DNA from: an uncultured Eubacteriales bacterium | GTDB taxonomy: Bacteria > Bacillota > Clostridia > Christensenellales > Aristaeellaceae | NCBI GenBank assembly: GCA_900315585.1 | Contig: OMZP01000019.1 | Coordinates: 20,847-84,846 of the forward strand | Reading direction: 5' to 3' | Length of the DNA stretch: 64,000 nucleotides | Shown here: piece after piece, positions 7,885 through 16,893 of the stretch | Position numbering within the stretch: position 1 is the stretch's first letter | Layout: each line of letters opens with the position of its first letter | Translations under genes and position numbers: made by a program | The notes under the pieces: generated by a model | Told to the model about the DNA's origin: nothing | The model's database searches: none | The model's input: only the letters and a program-made list of their open reading frames with translations

Positions 7885-9114
7885 TCAAAAATGCCCCATC
7901 CAATTCCTCCAAATCCGGTCCAGCGCCACCCCCTTGGCCTCCACGCCCTCGGCGGCGGCGACGGGGATTTGGGCGACGCTCCGTCCGTCCACGATCACGT
8001 TCACGCGGCCCACCACGTCCCCCGGCTGCACCGGCGCGGGCACGCTTTCCGGCAGGTCGGGGGAGAGCTCCACCCGCTGCTCGTCGCCCTTGTTCACCAG
8101 CAGGGTCAAGTCCCCGTCCAGTACCAGGCTCACGCCCTCCGCCTCGCCGCCGGTGACAGGCAGCTGGCCCCGCACCTTTGTGCCCTTCCGGGCGACAGGG
8201 TACTGGCGATAGTTGGCGAAGCCGTAGTCGAACAGCTGCTGGGCCAGGGCGAAGCGTTCCTTGCCGGAGGCCGCGCCCAGCACCACGGCGATCAGCCGCA
8301 TCCCGCCCCGGCGGGCTGTGGCCGCGACGCAGTAGCCCGCCTCGTTGGTGGAGCCGGTCTTGCCGCCGTCGCAGCCGTCGTACAGCTTTAAGAGCTTGTT
8401 GGTGTTCACCAGCTGGGTCGTGCGGCCGTCGCCGTGGTCGATGTCCTCCATCCAGACGGTGGAGAAGTCGTAGTAGAGGTCCCGGGCGAACACCTCCCGG
8501 GCCATGACGGCCACGTCCCGGGCGGTGGTGTGCTGGCCCTCGGCGGGCAGACCGGTGCAGTTGACGAAGCGGCTGTTCGCCATGCCCAAGGCCTCGGCCC
8601 GGCGGTTCATGGCCTCGGCGCAGAGGGCTTCGCTGCCGTACATCGCCTCCGCCAGGGCCACCGCCGCGTCGTTGGCGCTGCCTACGATCATGCACTTCAG
8701 GAGGGTTGAGACGCTCTGGCGCTCGCCCACGTCCAGCAGCACCTGGCTGCCGCCCATGCCCGCGGCGCTGTCGGAGACGGTGATGGCGTCGGAGAGGGCA
8801 ATGCGGCCTGCCTCGAGCTGCTCCAGGGTCAAGAGGATCGTCATCACCTTTGTCACCGAGGCCACGGGCCGGGGGGAATCCGCGTTCATCTGGAAGATGA
8901 TCTGCCCGCTGTCCGCCTCCATCAGCAGCGCCGCCGCGCAGTTCAGGCGCATGGGCGGGTTTTCCAGCAGCGGGGCCTGGGAGATGGGCGGCAGCGCCGG
9001 CGGGGCCTCGGTGGGCGCGGGGGTGGGGGAGAGGGAGAGGTCCAGCTCCTGGGCGCGGGCGAGGGGAAGGAGCAGCAGGAAGAGGGTCAGCAGGGCGGCG
9101 AGCGTTTTGCGCAT
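7885..9114 (-). CDS. D-alanyl-D-alanine carboxypeptidase (peptidase S11)
   Basis: A 409-residue penicillin-binding protein that trims the terminal D-Ala from peptidoglycan pentapeptides outside the membrane. An N-terminal signal sequence MRKTLAALLTLFLLLLPLARA is followed by a Pro-rich linker. The catalytic motifs are SVTK near residue 86, SAN near 150 and KTG (GGKTGSTNEAGYC) near 250, followed by a PBP5-type beta domain. It resembles the DacF/DacB group; a C-terminal amphipathic anchor is not obvious. The start at 9114 is chosen for its GGAGG upstream rather than the in-frame codon at 9132. Confidence 0.93.
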   Translation of the reverse strand: MRKTLAALLTLFLLLLPLARAQELDLSLSPTPAPTEAPPALPPISQAPLLENPPMRLNCAAALLMEADSGQIIFQMNADSPRPVASVTKVMTILLTLEQLEAGRIALSDAITVSDSAAGMGGSQVLLDVGERQSVSTLLKCMIVGSANDAAVALAEAMYGSEALCAEAMNRRAEALGMANSRFVNCTGLPAEGQHTTARDVAVMAREVFARDLYYDFSTVWMEDIDHGDGRTTQLVNTNKLLKLYDGCDGGKTGSTNEAGYCVAATARRGGMRLIAVVLGAASGKERFALAQQLFDYGFANYRQYPVARKGTKVRGQLPVTGGEAEGVSLVLDGDLTLLVNKGDEQRVELSPDLPESVPAPVQPGDVVGRVNVIVDGRSVAQIPVAAAEGVEAKGVALDRIWRNWMGHF

Positions 9115-9165
9115 AGAAAAAACCTCCGGCATTTGATGTCCATTGCTTCATCATGTGCGGGAGGG

Positions 9166-9201
9166 GAGGAAAAAAGAACGGCCCCCGCGAGTGCGGGGGC
9201 C
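9166..9201 (-). terminator. Intrinsic terminator of the sugar ABC operon
   Basis: The stem GGCCCCCGC / GCGGGGGCC (9180-9201) with a 4-base loop is followed on the minus strand by GTTCTTTTTT, just after the substrate-binding protein gene. Confidence 0.88.
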
Positions 9202-9236
9202 GCCGTTCGGCTTCATTCAGATGTCAGGCTTCTGAA

Positions 9237-10706
9237 TTATTCGGCCTTCCAAGCATCGTACTGAGCCTGGAACTCGGCCAGAACATCCTGATAGCCAGCG
9301 GCATCCAGCTCGGACTGATACTGGGCGATGTAGTCGTCCACAGCGTCAGCGGGCACGCCGCCGTTCTCCAGAGCGAAGCCATACTGCTCGAACAGGTTCG
9401 CGCAAGCGGTGTAAGCGGCCTCGACGGGAGCCTTGTCGAAACGGAAGCCAGCCGCGCAGGAGGTGTTGGCGCCACCGTTGAAGTCCTTGTACAGGTCGGC
9501 CTTGTTGTCGGGCTCGTTGTCCAGGGGGGTGACGATGGTAGCGGAAGCGGACTCCCACATGGAGTGGTTGTACTTGTCAGAGTGCTGGGTCACGTGCTGG
9601 ATCTCCTGGCCCTCAGCCTGGGTGTACTCGAAGTCCTCGCCCTCGATGCCGAAGGTGTAGAGGTCAGCCAGCTTGCTGTCGGTGTACAGCAGGCCCAGGA
9701 AGTCGATGCAAGCCTTCGCCTCGGCTTCGGTGCTGTTGGCGGTGACGCAGTAGCAGCTGCCCAGAGCGGAGGTGCTGTGCGCGTAACGCTCGGTGGCGGG
9801 CTGCATGACAACCTCCTGGTTGTAGCGGCTGTTGGCCTCGGCGTTCACGGGGATGTCGGTCCACCAGGAGATGGCCCAATCCTGGGTCTGGGTGGTGGTG
9901 TCGGTGGTGGTCTTGGTCACTTCGTCCTCAGAGATATAGCCCTTCTCGGCCCAGTCGCCCATCAGCTTGCAGAACTCGGCGTACTCGGGAGTGAGGATGG
10001 TGTCAACCACTTCGTTGGTCTCGCGATCCACGGCGAAGAAGTTGGTGGCGGAGTTCGCGGTGAAGAAATCGAACTTGTCGATGTACCAGCGATAGAACAT
10101 GGCGGTCTTCTGGGTCAGGAAGGGATACTTCAGACCAGCAGCCGCGGCGTCGGCCAGCATGGGCTCCAGGTCAGCCAGAGACTTCACGGAAGTGATGTCC
10201 CAGCCATATTCGTCGACCAGATCCTTGCGGAACATGAAGTCGTAGCCTTCCACGTTATCCTTGTACACGGGCACGAAGTAGTTCTTGCCGTCGTACTTGG
10301 TGGCTTCCCACTGGCCCTCGTCCATGGACTCATACAGAGCGGTGCCGGGCAGCAGGTCGGTGATGTCATAGACAGCGTTCATGGGAACCAGGTCGTTGGT
10401 GCCGATGGTGCCTTCCCAGGAAGCGGTCCACAGCAGGTTGATCTCGTTGTTGGCCAGGGCCAGGTTGGCCTTCTCGGTGTACTCACCGGAGCCGATGTCG
10501 GTCAGATGGATCTCGACATTGATCTTGTCAGCGATGTACTCGTTGATGGCATCCTCGACCTTCTTCACCTGAGCCTCGTCAGACTGGGCCAGGTTGAAGG
10601 TGCAACGATACACGTTGATGGCGGTCTTCTCGCCCTCGGCGGAAGCGACGACGAACATCGACAGCGCCAGGCAGAGAACCAGTGCAAAGGTAAGCAGCTT
10701 CTTCAT
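9237..10706 (-). CDS. Sugar ABC transporter extracellular substrate-binding protein (DUF3502 C-terminus)
   Basis: A 489-residue family-1-type solute-binding protein. The signal peptide MKKLLTFALVLCLALSMFVVASA ends in an A-x-A cleavage site. The C-terminal about 100 residues (GFRFDKAPVEAAYTACANLF to the end) match the DUF3502 domain typical of Lpl/oligosaccharide binders. No cysteine sits at the cleavage site, so the protein lacks the lipid anchor expected for a Gram-positive binder. It is the last gene of a three-gene operon after two permeases, with AGAGGAGG before the start. The substrate is probably a glycan-derived oligosaccharide, not identified. Confidence 0.88.
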   Translation of the reverse strand: MKKLLTFALVLCLALSMFVVASAEGEKTAINVYRCTFNLAQSDEAQVKKVEDAINEYIADKINVEIHLTDIGSGEYTEKANLALANNEINLLWTASWEGTIGTNDLVPMNAVYDITDLLPGTALYESMDEGQWEATKYDGKNYFVPVYKDNVEGYDFMFRKDLVDEYGWDITSVKSLADLEPMLADAAAAGLKYPFLTQKTAMFYRWYIDKFDFFTANSATNFFAVDRETNEVVDTILTPEYAEFCKLMGDWAEKGYISEDEVTKTTTDTTTQTQDWAISWWTDIPVNAEANSRYNQEVVMQPATERYAHSTSALGSCYCVTANSTEAEAKACIDFLGLLYTDSKLADLYTFGIEGEDFEYTQAEGQEIQHVTQHSDKYNHSMWESASATIVTPLDNEPDNKADLYKDFNGGANTSCAAGFRFDKAPVEAAYTACANLFEQYGFALENGGVPADAVDDYIAQYQSELDAAGYQDVLAEFQAQYDAWKAE

Positions 10707-10786
10707 GGTTATCCTCCTCTTGAAAATAGGGTTTTTATTTCATATGCCCGAAGCCGCGGGCATCTGAAACCATGGGAAAGGGGCGA

Positions 10787-11701
10787 TCAGCCCTTGACGG
10801 AACCGACGGTCAGGCCCTTCACGAAGTACTTCTGGAAGAAGGGATAGACCACCATGATCGGGCCGATGACGACCACCACCGTGGCCATCGTCGAAGAATA
10901 CTGGGGGATGGCGCCGCCCATGGCCGCGCGGGCCGTGGCGGGCACGTTGTTGTTGTTCAGCAGGAACTCGATGCTCTTCTGGATCTTGATCAGCAGCAGC
11001 TGCAGGGGCTGCTTGGAGGCGCTGTCGATGTAGAGCAGGGCGTTCTGCCAGTCGTTCCAGTAGGCCGTGGCCAGCATGAAGCCGACAGCCGCCAGGGCGG
11101 GCTTCATCAGGGGCAGCGTGATCTGGAAGAAGGTGCGGTAGTCGCCGGCGCCGTCGATGGTGGCGGCCTCCATCAGCTCGTAGGGGATGGAGTTGGCGAT
11201 GTAAGTGCGCAGGATGATGACGTTCATCGTCGTCACGCACAGCGGCAGGATCAGCAGCAGCAGGTTGTCCTTCAGGCCGTACCAGCTGGTGAACACGATG
11301 TAGCCGGACAGCTGGCCGCCGTTGAACAGCATCGGGATCAGCAGGAAGATGGACAGGAACTTGGTCAGCCTGAAATCCCGGCGGCTCATGGAGTAGGCGT
11401 ACATGCTCATGATCAGCAGGCCCAGCAGCGTGCCCGCCACCGTGACGAAGATCGTGATGCCGTAGGACTGCAGCAGCTGCTGGCCGTAGCGCAGCACGCT
11501 GTTGATGCCGTTCATGCTCCAAACCTTCGGCAGGAAGGAGAAGCCGTTCTGGTTGATGTACATTTCATCGGTGAAGGCCGCGATGAAAACCAAGATCACC
11601 GGCGCCGCGAAGAACACGGTCACCAGAAACAGGATGAAGATCAGGATCCACTGGCCCACGCCGAAGCGGTCCTTCTTATAATTCGTTATCTGTTTCGCCA
11701 T
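10787..11701 (-). CDS. Carbohydrate ABC transporter permease, MalG/LplC type
   Basis: A 304-residue inner-membrane permease with six predicted helices and the EAA-type cytoplasmic loop (YELMEAATIDGAGDYRTFFQITLPLMKPALAA, around residues 178-208) that docks on the ATPase. It is the second permease of a heterodimeric importer with the gene at 11733-12638. No ATP-binding gene is present here, so a shared MsmK-like ATPase elsewhere is likely. Confidence 0.92.
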   Translation of the reverse strand: MAKQITNYKKDRFGVGQWILIFILFLVTVFFAAPVILVFIAAFTDEMYINQNGFSFLPKVWSMNGINSVLRYGQQLLQSYGITIFVTVAGTLLGLLIMSMYAYSMSRRDFRLTKFLSIFLLIPMLFNGGQLSGYIVFTSWYGLKDNLLLLILPLCVTTMNVIILRTYIANSIPYELMEAATIDGAGDYRTFFQITLPLMKPALAAVGFMLATAYWNDWQNALLYIDSASKQPLQLLLIKIQKSIEFLLNNNNVPATARAAMGGAIPQYSSTMATVVVVIGPIMVVYPFFQKYFVKGLTVGSVKG

Positions 11702-11732
11702 TGTCGTACACTCCTCACTTCGTATCGGTCGA

Positions 11733-12638
11733 TCAGAACAGCGCGTTGTCCGGCGCGATCTTGCGAACCGTGAAGTTCGCCACCAGCATCAGCAGCAGAC
11801 CGACCACCGACTGGAAGAAGGAAGCGGCCGCGGTGTAGCCAAAGTTGGAGCCCGACTTGATCTGGTTCAGCACGTAGGAGTCAAGCACCTGCGTGGTGGG
11901 ATACAGGATGCCGCTGTTGCGGGTGACCTGATAGAACAGACCGGTGTCGGAGTGCATCACGTTGCCGACGGAGAGCAGCAGCATGACCGTGATCATCGGG
12001 ATCAGCGAGGGGATGGTGATGTGGCAAATCTTCTGCCACTTGTTCGCGCCGTCGATGTCGGCCGCCTCGTAGAGGGAGGTGTCGATGCCGGCCAGCACGG
12101 ACATGTACAGCACCGAGCCGTAGCCGGTATCCTTCCAGATCTTGGTGACCAGCAGGATCCAGGGCCACAGGCCGGCTTGCGAGTAGAAGCGCGTGTTCAG
12201 GCCCAGCGTGTTGTTGATGATGCCGGTGCGGGTGTCGATGAAGGCGAACACGATGAACTGCACCGCCGCATAGGAGATGAACACCGGGATGATCATCAGC
12301 GTCTGCATCGTCTTGGCCATGCGCTTGAGCAGCATGTTGTCGATGGCGATGGCCAGCGTCACGTTCAGCAGCGTGCCCACCGCGGTGAACAGCAGGTAGT
12401 ACAGCACGGTGTTGCGGGTGATGTTGTAGAACGTGCTCTTCGAGGCCAGCAGGAACCTGAAGTTCTCGATGCCGTTCCAGGGGCTGCCGAAGATGCCCTT
12501 GGAATAGTCGAAGGCCTTGAACGCCATCACCAGACCGGCCATAGGCACGTACATGATGAAGAGCAGTACCAGGAAGGCGGGCAGCGCCATGACGACGTGG
12601 GCCCGGTTCTTCCAGATGTTGTCCATGAATGATTTCAC
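11733..12638 (-). CDS. Sugar ABC transporter permease, MalF/LplB type
   Basis: A 301-residue permease with six helices and an EAA loop (LYEAADIDGANKWQKICHITIP, around residues 187-208). It is the first gene of the operon. The start codon is GTG at 12638 behind AAGGAGA; an ATG four codons on is possible. It acts with the next permease and a binding protein to import an oligosaccharide. A promoter and LacI-like operator lie 115-175 bases upstream. Confidence 0.92.
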   Translation of the reverse strand: MKSFMDNIWKNRAHVVMALPAFLVLLFIMYVPMAGLVMAFKAFDYSKGIFGSPWNGIENFRFLLASKSTFYNITRNTVLYYLLFTAVGTLLNVTLAIAIDNMLLKRMAKTMQTLMIIPVFISYAAVQFIVFAFIDTRTGIINNTLGLNTRFYSQAGLWPWILLVTKIWKDTGYGSVLYMSVLAGIDTSLYEAADIDGANKWQKICHITIPSLIPMITVMLLLSVGNVMHSDTGLFYQVTRNSGILYPTTQVLDSYVLNQIKSGSNFGYTAAASFFQSVVGLLLMLVANFTVRKIAPDNALF

Positions 12639-12755
12639 GATGCCATCTCTCCTTCGCGCGCGCGACTGTGGGTTTGGGCTCGGGGGGCACCCCCCGGACC
12701 GTCACCCGGCAGGGGTTCGCACAAAATTAACGTATCTTGTGCTCATCGAAAAACA

Positions 12756-12812
12756 AAAACGTTTTCCTAAGCAGGACAGGTTAATTCTAGCACAAATAGT
12801 GATAAAATACAA
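12756..12812 (-). promoter_or_regulatory. Promoter with LacI-type operator for the sugar ABC operon
   Basis: On the minus strand TTGTAT (12812-12807), 17 bases and TAGAAT (12789-12784) form a promoter. Just downstream the perfect palindrome AAAACGTTTT (12756-12765) has the central CG of LacI/CcpA-family operators and would sit at about +10 to +25. A CG-centred hairpin (CGGGGGG / CCCCCCG, 12678-12693) follows in the leader. No LacI-family gene is seen nearby. Confidence 0.55.
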
Positions 12813-12911
12813 GCCCTTTTTTTGGATTTCTTTGGTACATATTGTTGAGTTTGTTATTCCGGCATGGGGGAAGAAATCCGGCGACAAACAAAAGAATCAC
12901 CGAGGTCGGAA

Positions 12912-13946
12912 TCAGACCTCGATGATATGGAATGCCGCCGCCCGGCCCAGCCGGTTCATCACGGCCAGCCCCAGCCCGTCCGCGGCCACGGCCTCGGAAA
13001 AGATCGCGTCCGCGCCGATGTCGTCCGCCTCGCGGAGCCGGGCGAAGATGCTCCGGGCCATGCCCGCCGCGCCGTCGCCCAGGGAGAGGGCCTTGCGGTC
13101 GGCGTAGGCGGGCAGGTGGCCGTCCAGCGCCAGGATCAGCGGGCGCTTGCCCTCGGCCAGGGCCTCGTCATAGAGGTTGCGGATGGCTTCGGTCACGGCG
13201 TCCGCCTCGCCCTGCACGATGGTCAGGGCCCCGGTTGGGGCGTAGTGGCGATACTTCATGCCAGGGCTGCGGGCGACCTCGCCCTCCTTCAGCGGGCGCA
13301 TCACCGCGTCGTCCACCCCCGCGCTGCCGCAGAGCTCGGCGATGCGCCGGGGCGTGATGCCGCCGGGGCGGAGCACCTTCGGGATTTCGCCGGTCATGTC
13401 GATCACGGTGGACTCCAGACCCACCTCGCAGGGGCCGCCGTCCAGGATCAGCGGGACGCGGCCGTCCATGTCTTCCAGCACGTGCATGGCCGTGGTGGGG
13501 CTGGGCCGCCCGGAGCGGTTGGCGCTGGGGGCCGCGATGGGTCGCCGGGTCGCGTCGATCAGCGCCCGCGCCGCCGGATGCCCCGGCAGGCGCACCGCCA
13601 CGGTGTCCAGGCCCGCGGTGACGGCGCTGGGCACGAGGTTGGACTTCGGGAAGATCAGCGTCATCGGCCCCGGCCAGCAGGCGTCCATCAGGCGCTTGGC
13701 GGCGGGGGAAGGCTCGACGGCGATCAGCGGCGCGAGCTGGTCGACCTTTGAGATGTGCACGATCAGCGGGTTGTCCCCGGGGCGGCCCTTCGCCTCGAAG
13801 ATGCGCTTCACCGCGCTCTCGTCCAGCGCGTTCGCGCCCAGGCCGTAGACCGTCTCCGTGGGAAAGCCCACCAGCGCGCCGGAGCGGATCAGTTCGCCCG
13901 CCATTTCCAGCGACGCGGGGGAGACGGGAAGTAGTTCGGTTTGCAA
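12912..13946 (-). CDS. tsaC: Threonylcarbamoyl-AMP synthase (TsaC/Sua5)
   Basis: A 344-residue enzyme making threonylcarbamoyl-AMP from Thr, bicarbonate and ATP for tRNA t6A37. The YrdC/TsaC domain (about residues 10-200) shows GFPTETVYGLGANA, KGRPGDNPLIVHI, PGPMTLIFPKS and the nucleotide-binding PIAAPSANRSGRPSPT. The extra C-terminal about 130 residues are the Sua5 domain. The start appears to be TTG at 13946 because AAGGAGA sits seven bases upstream; no ATG is nearby. It follows the GNAT gene by 17 bases. A GAGGTC/GACCTC hairpin with a T-rich tail overlaps the stop and may terminate. Confidence 0.93.
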   Translation of the reverse strand: MQTELLPVSPASLEMAGELIRSGALVGFPTETVYGLGANALDESAVKRIFEAKGRPGDNPLIVHISKVDQLAPLIAVEPSPAAKRLMDACWPGPMTLIFPKSNLVPSAVTAGLDTVAVRLPGHPAARALIDATRRPIAAPSANRSGRPSPTTAMHVLEDMDGRVPLILDGGPCEVGLESTVIDMTGEIPKVLRPGGITPRRIAELCGSAGVDDAVMRPLKEGEVARSPGMKYRHYAPTGALTIVQGEADAVTEAIRNLYDEALAEGKRPLILALDGHLPAYADRKALSLGDGAAGMARSIFARLREADDIGADAIFSEAVAADGLGLAVMNRLGRAAAFHIIEV

Positions 13947-13963
13947 GCTAAAGTCTCCTTACG

Positions 13964-14440
13964 TTACAGTATCTTCTCCATGCCGACCCGGTATGGCGCC
14001 ATGCCCAGCTTTTCGTAAAACTTCATCGCGCCGGGGTTGCAGCTCCACACGTTCAGGGTGACGTTGTAGCAGCCCCTTTCGCGGGCGTGGGCGAGGATGT
14101 GTTCGTACAGTGCGCGGCCCACGCCGAGGCCCCGGGCGCTTTCGTCCACGCAGATGTCGTCGATGTAGAGCGTGTCGTGTTCCTCCATCAGTCGGCCGCC
14201 GGAATGCTGCATCACGCAGAAGCCGTGGCCCAGCACCCGGTCGCTCTCGTCGACGCAGACGAACACCGGCGTGGCGTCGTCCGAAAGGATGGCCTGCAAC
14301 TCAGCCTTGGTGTACTTGGTGGTCGGCCCCTTGAACAGGTCGGGCCTGCCGTTGTGGTGCACCATGTTCACCTGCACCAGCAGCGCCATGATGGCGGGAA
14401 TGTCGCGCTCCGCGGCGGGACGAACGGTGATTTTTGGCAT
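13964..14440 (-). CDS. GNAT-family N-acetyltransferase
   Basis: A 158-residue single-domain acetyltransferase. The acetyl-CoA loop is CVDESARGLGVGRALYEHIL (about residues 99-118), followed by beta-5 YNVTLNVW and CNPGAMKFYEKLGM. The substrate is unknown; RimI-like protein acetylation or small-molecule acetylation are both possible. It sits 17 bases ahead of tsaC in the same operon, as acetyltransferases often do near t6A genes. Confidence 0.88.
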   Translation of the reverse strand: MPKITVRPAAERDIPAIMALLVQVNMVHHNGRPDLFKGPTTKYTKAELQAILSDDATPVFVCVDESDRVLGHGFCVMQHSGGRLMEEHDTLYIDDICVDESARGLGVGRALYEHILAHARERGCYNVTLNVWSCNPGAMKFYEKLGMAPYRVGMEKIL

Positions 14441-14482
14441 GGGTGTACCTTCTCTCGCCTGTCACAAAAATATGAAAGAGAT

Positions 14483-14632
14483 CATGAATTGGCGCTTCGC
14501 ACCATGATTTGCCCTGCGGGCATGATTTCTCGCTGCACTCCATGATTTGAATTGCGCCTTGTCTTATGCGCCGAGGTGCTATTCATGCCCGTAAGGTCAA
14601 TTCACGCGCCGAAGGCGCAATTCATGGCAGGG
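14483..14632. repeat. CAATTCATG repeat block, second copy
   Basis: Short palindromic units such as GATTTGCCCTGCGGGCATGA and CGCGCCGAAGGCGCAATTCAT are repeated between the GNAT gene and prfA. This is the same family as 7634-7873. It is non-coding. Confidence 0.7.
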
Positions 14633-14651
14633 ATTTCCTCTGAAATCCCTG

Positions 14652-15743
14652 CTACCGGCTTTCGTTCAGCAGCGCCGTCTGCTCCGCCAGGGTCAGGGCG
14701 TCGATGATCTCGTCCAGATGCCCTTCCATGATCTCGTCGATCTTGTACAGGGTCAGGCCGATGCGGTGGTCGGTGACGCGGCCCTGGGGGAAGTTGTAGG
14801 TGCGGATGCGCTCGCTGCGGTCGCCGGTGCCCACCTGCAGGCGGCGGCGGTTGGCGTACTCGCCCTCCTGCTGCTCCCGCTGCAATTCGTAGAGGCGGGA
14901 TTTCAGCACCCGCATGGCCTTCTCCCGGTTCTGGATCTGGCTGCGCTCATCCTGGGAGGTGACCACCAGGCCGGTGGGGATGTGGGTGATGCGCACGGCG
15001 GAGTCGGTGCGGTTGACGTGCTGGCCGCCCGCGCCGGAGGCCCGGTAGGTGTCGATGCGCAGGTCGCCGGGGTTGATCTCCACCTCTACGTCCTCCGCCT
15101 CGGGCAGCACCGCCACCGTGGCGGTGGAGGTGTGGATGCGGCCGGAGGACTCGGTGACGGGCACGCGCTGCACCCGGTGCACGCCGGACTCGAACTTCAG
15201 CTTCTGGAACACGTTCTTGCCCTGGATCAGGATCACGCTCTCCTTCAGGCCGCCCAGCTCCGTGCTGCCGTCCTCCACCATCTCCACCTTCCAGCCCTGG
15301 CTGTCGGCGTAGTGGGTGTACATGCGCAAAAGCTGCGCGCCAAACAGACCGGCCTCGTCGCCGCCGGCCCCGGCCCGCACCTCCAGCAAGGCATTCTTGT
15401 AGTCGTCCGGGTCCTTGGGCAAGAGGGCGATGCGGGCCTTTTGGGTGGCCTCCGCCAGCTGCTTTTCCAGCTCCGGCAGCTCCTCCCGGGCCAGCTCCGC
15501 CATGTCCGGGTCCTCCAGCAGCTCCCGGGCGGCGTCGATGTCGTCCAGCAGCTTTTTGTAGCTTACTGCGATGTCGTTCAGCTCCGCCAGCTCGCTGTGT
15601 TCCCGCATCAGCTTGGTGAAGGTGGCCGTGTCGGCGATCACCTCCGGCAGGGTGATGCGGATGGAGAGCTCCTCGTAGCGGCCCTGGATGGCCTCCAGCT
15701 GGGCCGCGATGCGCTCCTGCTCGTTGAATGTGACTGATTGCAT
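14652..15743 (-). CDS. prfA: Peptide chain release factor 1
   Basis: A 363-residue RF1 that releases peptides at UAA/UAG. Motifs are the stop-codon recognition tripeptide PVT in [14 protein letters not shown] and the catalytic GGQ in [18 protein letters not shown]. The start ATG at 15743 has GAGG upstream; the longer frame begins within repeats. It lies downstream of prmC, which methylates its GGQ glutamine, separated by a 268-base repeat-filled gap. Confidence 0.97.
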   Translation of the reverse strand: MQSVTFNEQERIAAQLEAIQGRYEELSIRITLPEVIADTATFTKLMREHSELAELNDIAVSYKKLLDDIDAARELLEDPDMAELAREELPELEKQLAEATQKARIALLPKDPDDYKNALLEVRAGAGGDEAGLFGAQLLRMYTHYADSQGWKVEMVEDGSTELGGLKESVILIQGKNVFQKLKFESGVHRVQRVPVTESSGRIHTSTATVAVLPEAEDVEVEINPGDLRIDTYRASGAGGQHVNRTDSAVRITHIPTGLVVTSQDERSQIQNREKAMRVLKSRLYELQREQQEGEYANRRRLQVGTGDRSERIRTYNFPQGRVTDHRIGLTLYKIDEIMEGHLDEIIDALTLAEQTALLNESR

Positions 15744-15803
15744 GATGCTACCTCGATCCGTTATCGGAGTTTGGAGTGGAGAGTAAAGAGTTTGCAGGGG
15801 AGA

Positions 15804-16009
15804 CCAGATTGCCACGGCCTTCGGCCTCGCAATGACGTTGTTTGATGATTCATAGGATCATTCCTGTTGGATGGAGTACAATGCATGAACTCATACCACG
15901 TCATTGCGAGGAGCGTAGCGACGTGGCAATCCGGGTCTCATTAAGTCAATCAAATCCGCAAGGATTTGTACTGCCATTCCTCATTTCTCATTCCTAATTC
16001 CTCATTCCC
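15804..16009. repeat. Inverted pair of GTCATTGCGAGG repeats plus ATTCCTCATT array
   Basis: A minus-oriented unit (15804-15837, GCCACGGCCTTCGGCCTCGC core) and a plus-oriented unit (15897-15938, GTCATTGCGAGGAGCGTAGC core) face each other. They are followed at 15975-16009 by degenerate tandem units of ATTCCTCATT/ATTCCTAATT. This fills the gap between prmC and prfA. Confidence 0.75.
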
Positions 16010-16011
16010 AA

Positions 16012-16851
16012 TCAAATCTTCGCGAATACGACCCGCTCGATGCCGTTCAAGTCCCTGATCGTCCCGGCCTCCACGCAGGGGAGGCTGGCCTTGAGCAGCG
16101 CCAGCACCGCCGGGGCCTCGCCGATGCCCACTTCGAGATAGATCGACCCGCCGGGGTTCAGGTGCTTTTCCGCGTCCGCGGCGATGCGGCGGTAGAAGTC
16201 CAGGCCGTCTGCGCCGCCGTCCAGCGCCAGCCGAGGCTCGAACTGCACCTCCCGCTGCAAGTCGCCCAGCTTGCTGCGGGGGATGTAGGGCGGGTTGGAG
16301 GCGATCAGGTCGAACTTTTCCCGGCCTACGGCGTGAAACAGGTCGCCGTGGCGGAACTCCACCTTCACGCCCAGGGCGTGGGCGTTGCGCCTGGCCACGT
16401 CCAGCGCCTCCCGGCTCACGTCGGAAAGGGTCACCCTCGCGTGGGGGGCCAGGGATGCCAGGCTCAGGCCGATGCAGCCGCTGCCGGCGCACAGATCCAG
16501 CACGGCGGGGGTGTCGTTTGCGGTTTGCAGGGCGATCAGCGCCGCCTCCACCAGGGTCTCGGTGTCCTGCCGGGGGATCAGCACGGCGGGGGAGACCTCG
16601 AACTTGAGACCCATGAAGTCGGCGCTCTTTAAGATGTACTGCACCGGCTCCCCGGCGCAGCGGCGGTTCAGCATGGCCTCCAGCGTGGCAAGGGCCTGGG
16701 CGGGCACGGCGCGGTCGGATTCAAACTTCAGCTCCGTGCGGGTCATGCCCAGGGTGTCCTCCGCCATCCAGCGGGCGTCCACCTCCGGGTCGGGACAGCC
16801 GGAAGCCGTCAGCTGGGCCGTGGCGTGGGCCAGCCATTCGGATATGTTCAT
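16012..16851 (-). CDS. prmC: Release factor glutamine methyltransferase
   Basis: A 279-residue SAM-dependent enzyme that N5-methylates the Gln of the GGQ motif of RF1/RF2. It has an N-terminal helical substrate domain (about residues 1-90), SAM motif I VLDLCAGSGCIGLSLA near residue 115 and the diagnostic NPPY (ASNPPYIPRS) near 185. It sits between the DUF1385 gene and prfA, the standard Firmicutes order. Confidence 0.96.
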   Translation of the reverse strand: MNISEWLAHATAQLTASGCPDPEVDARWMAEDTLGMTRTELKFESDRAVPAQALATLEAMLNRRCAGEPVQYILKSADFMGLKFEVSPAVLIPRQDTETLVEAALIALQTANDTPAVLDLCAGSGCIGLSLASLAPHARVTLSDVSREALDVARRNAHALGVKVEFRHGDLFHAVGREKFDLIASNPPYIPRSKLGDLQREVQFEPRLALDGGADGLDFYRRIAADAEKHLNPGGSIYLEVGIGEAPAVLALLKASLPCVEAGTIRDLNGIERVVFAKI

Positions 16852-16893
16852 GAAACGGATGTTGTCCTTTCGGTTGCTATATATAATAGGTTG

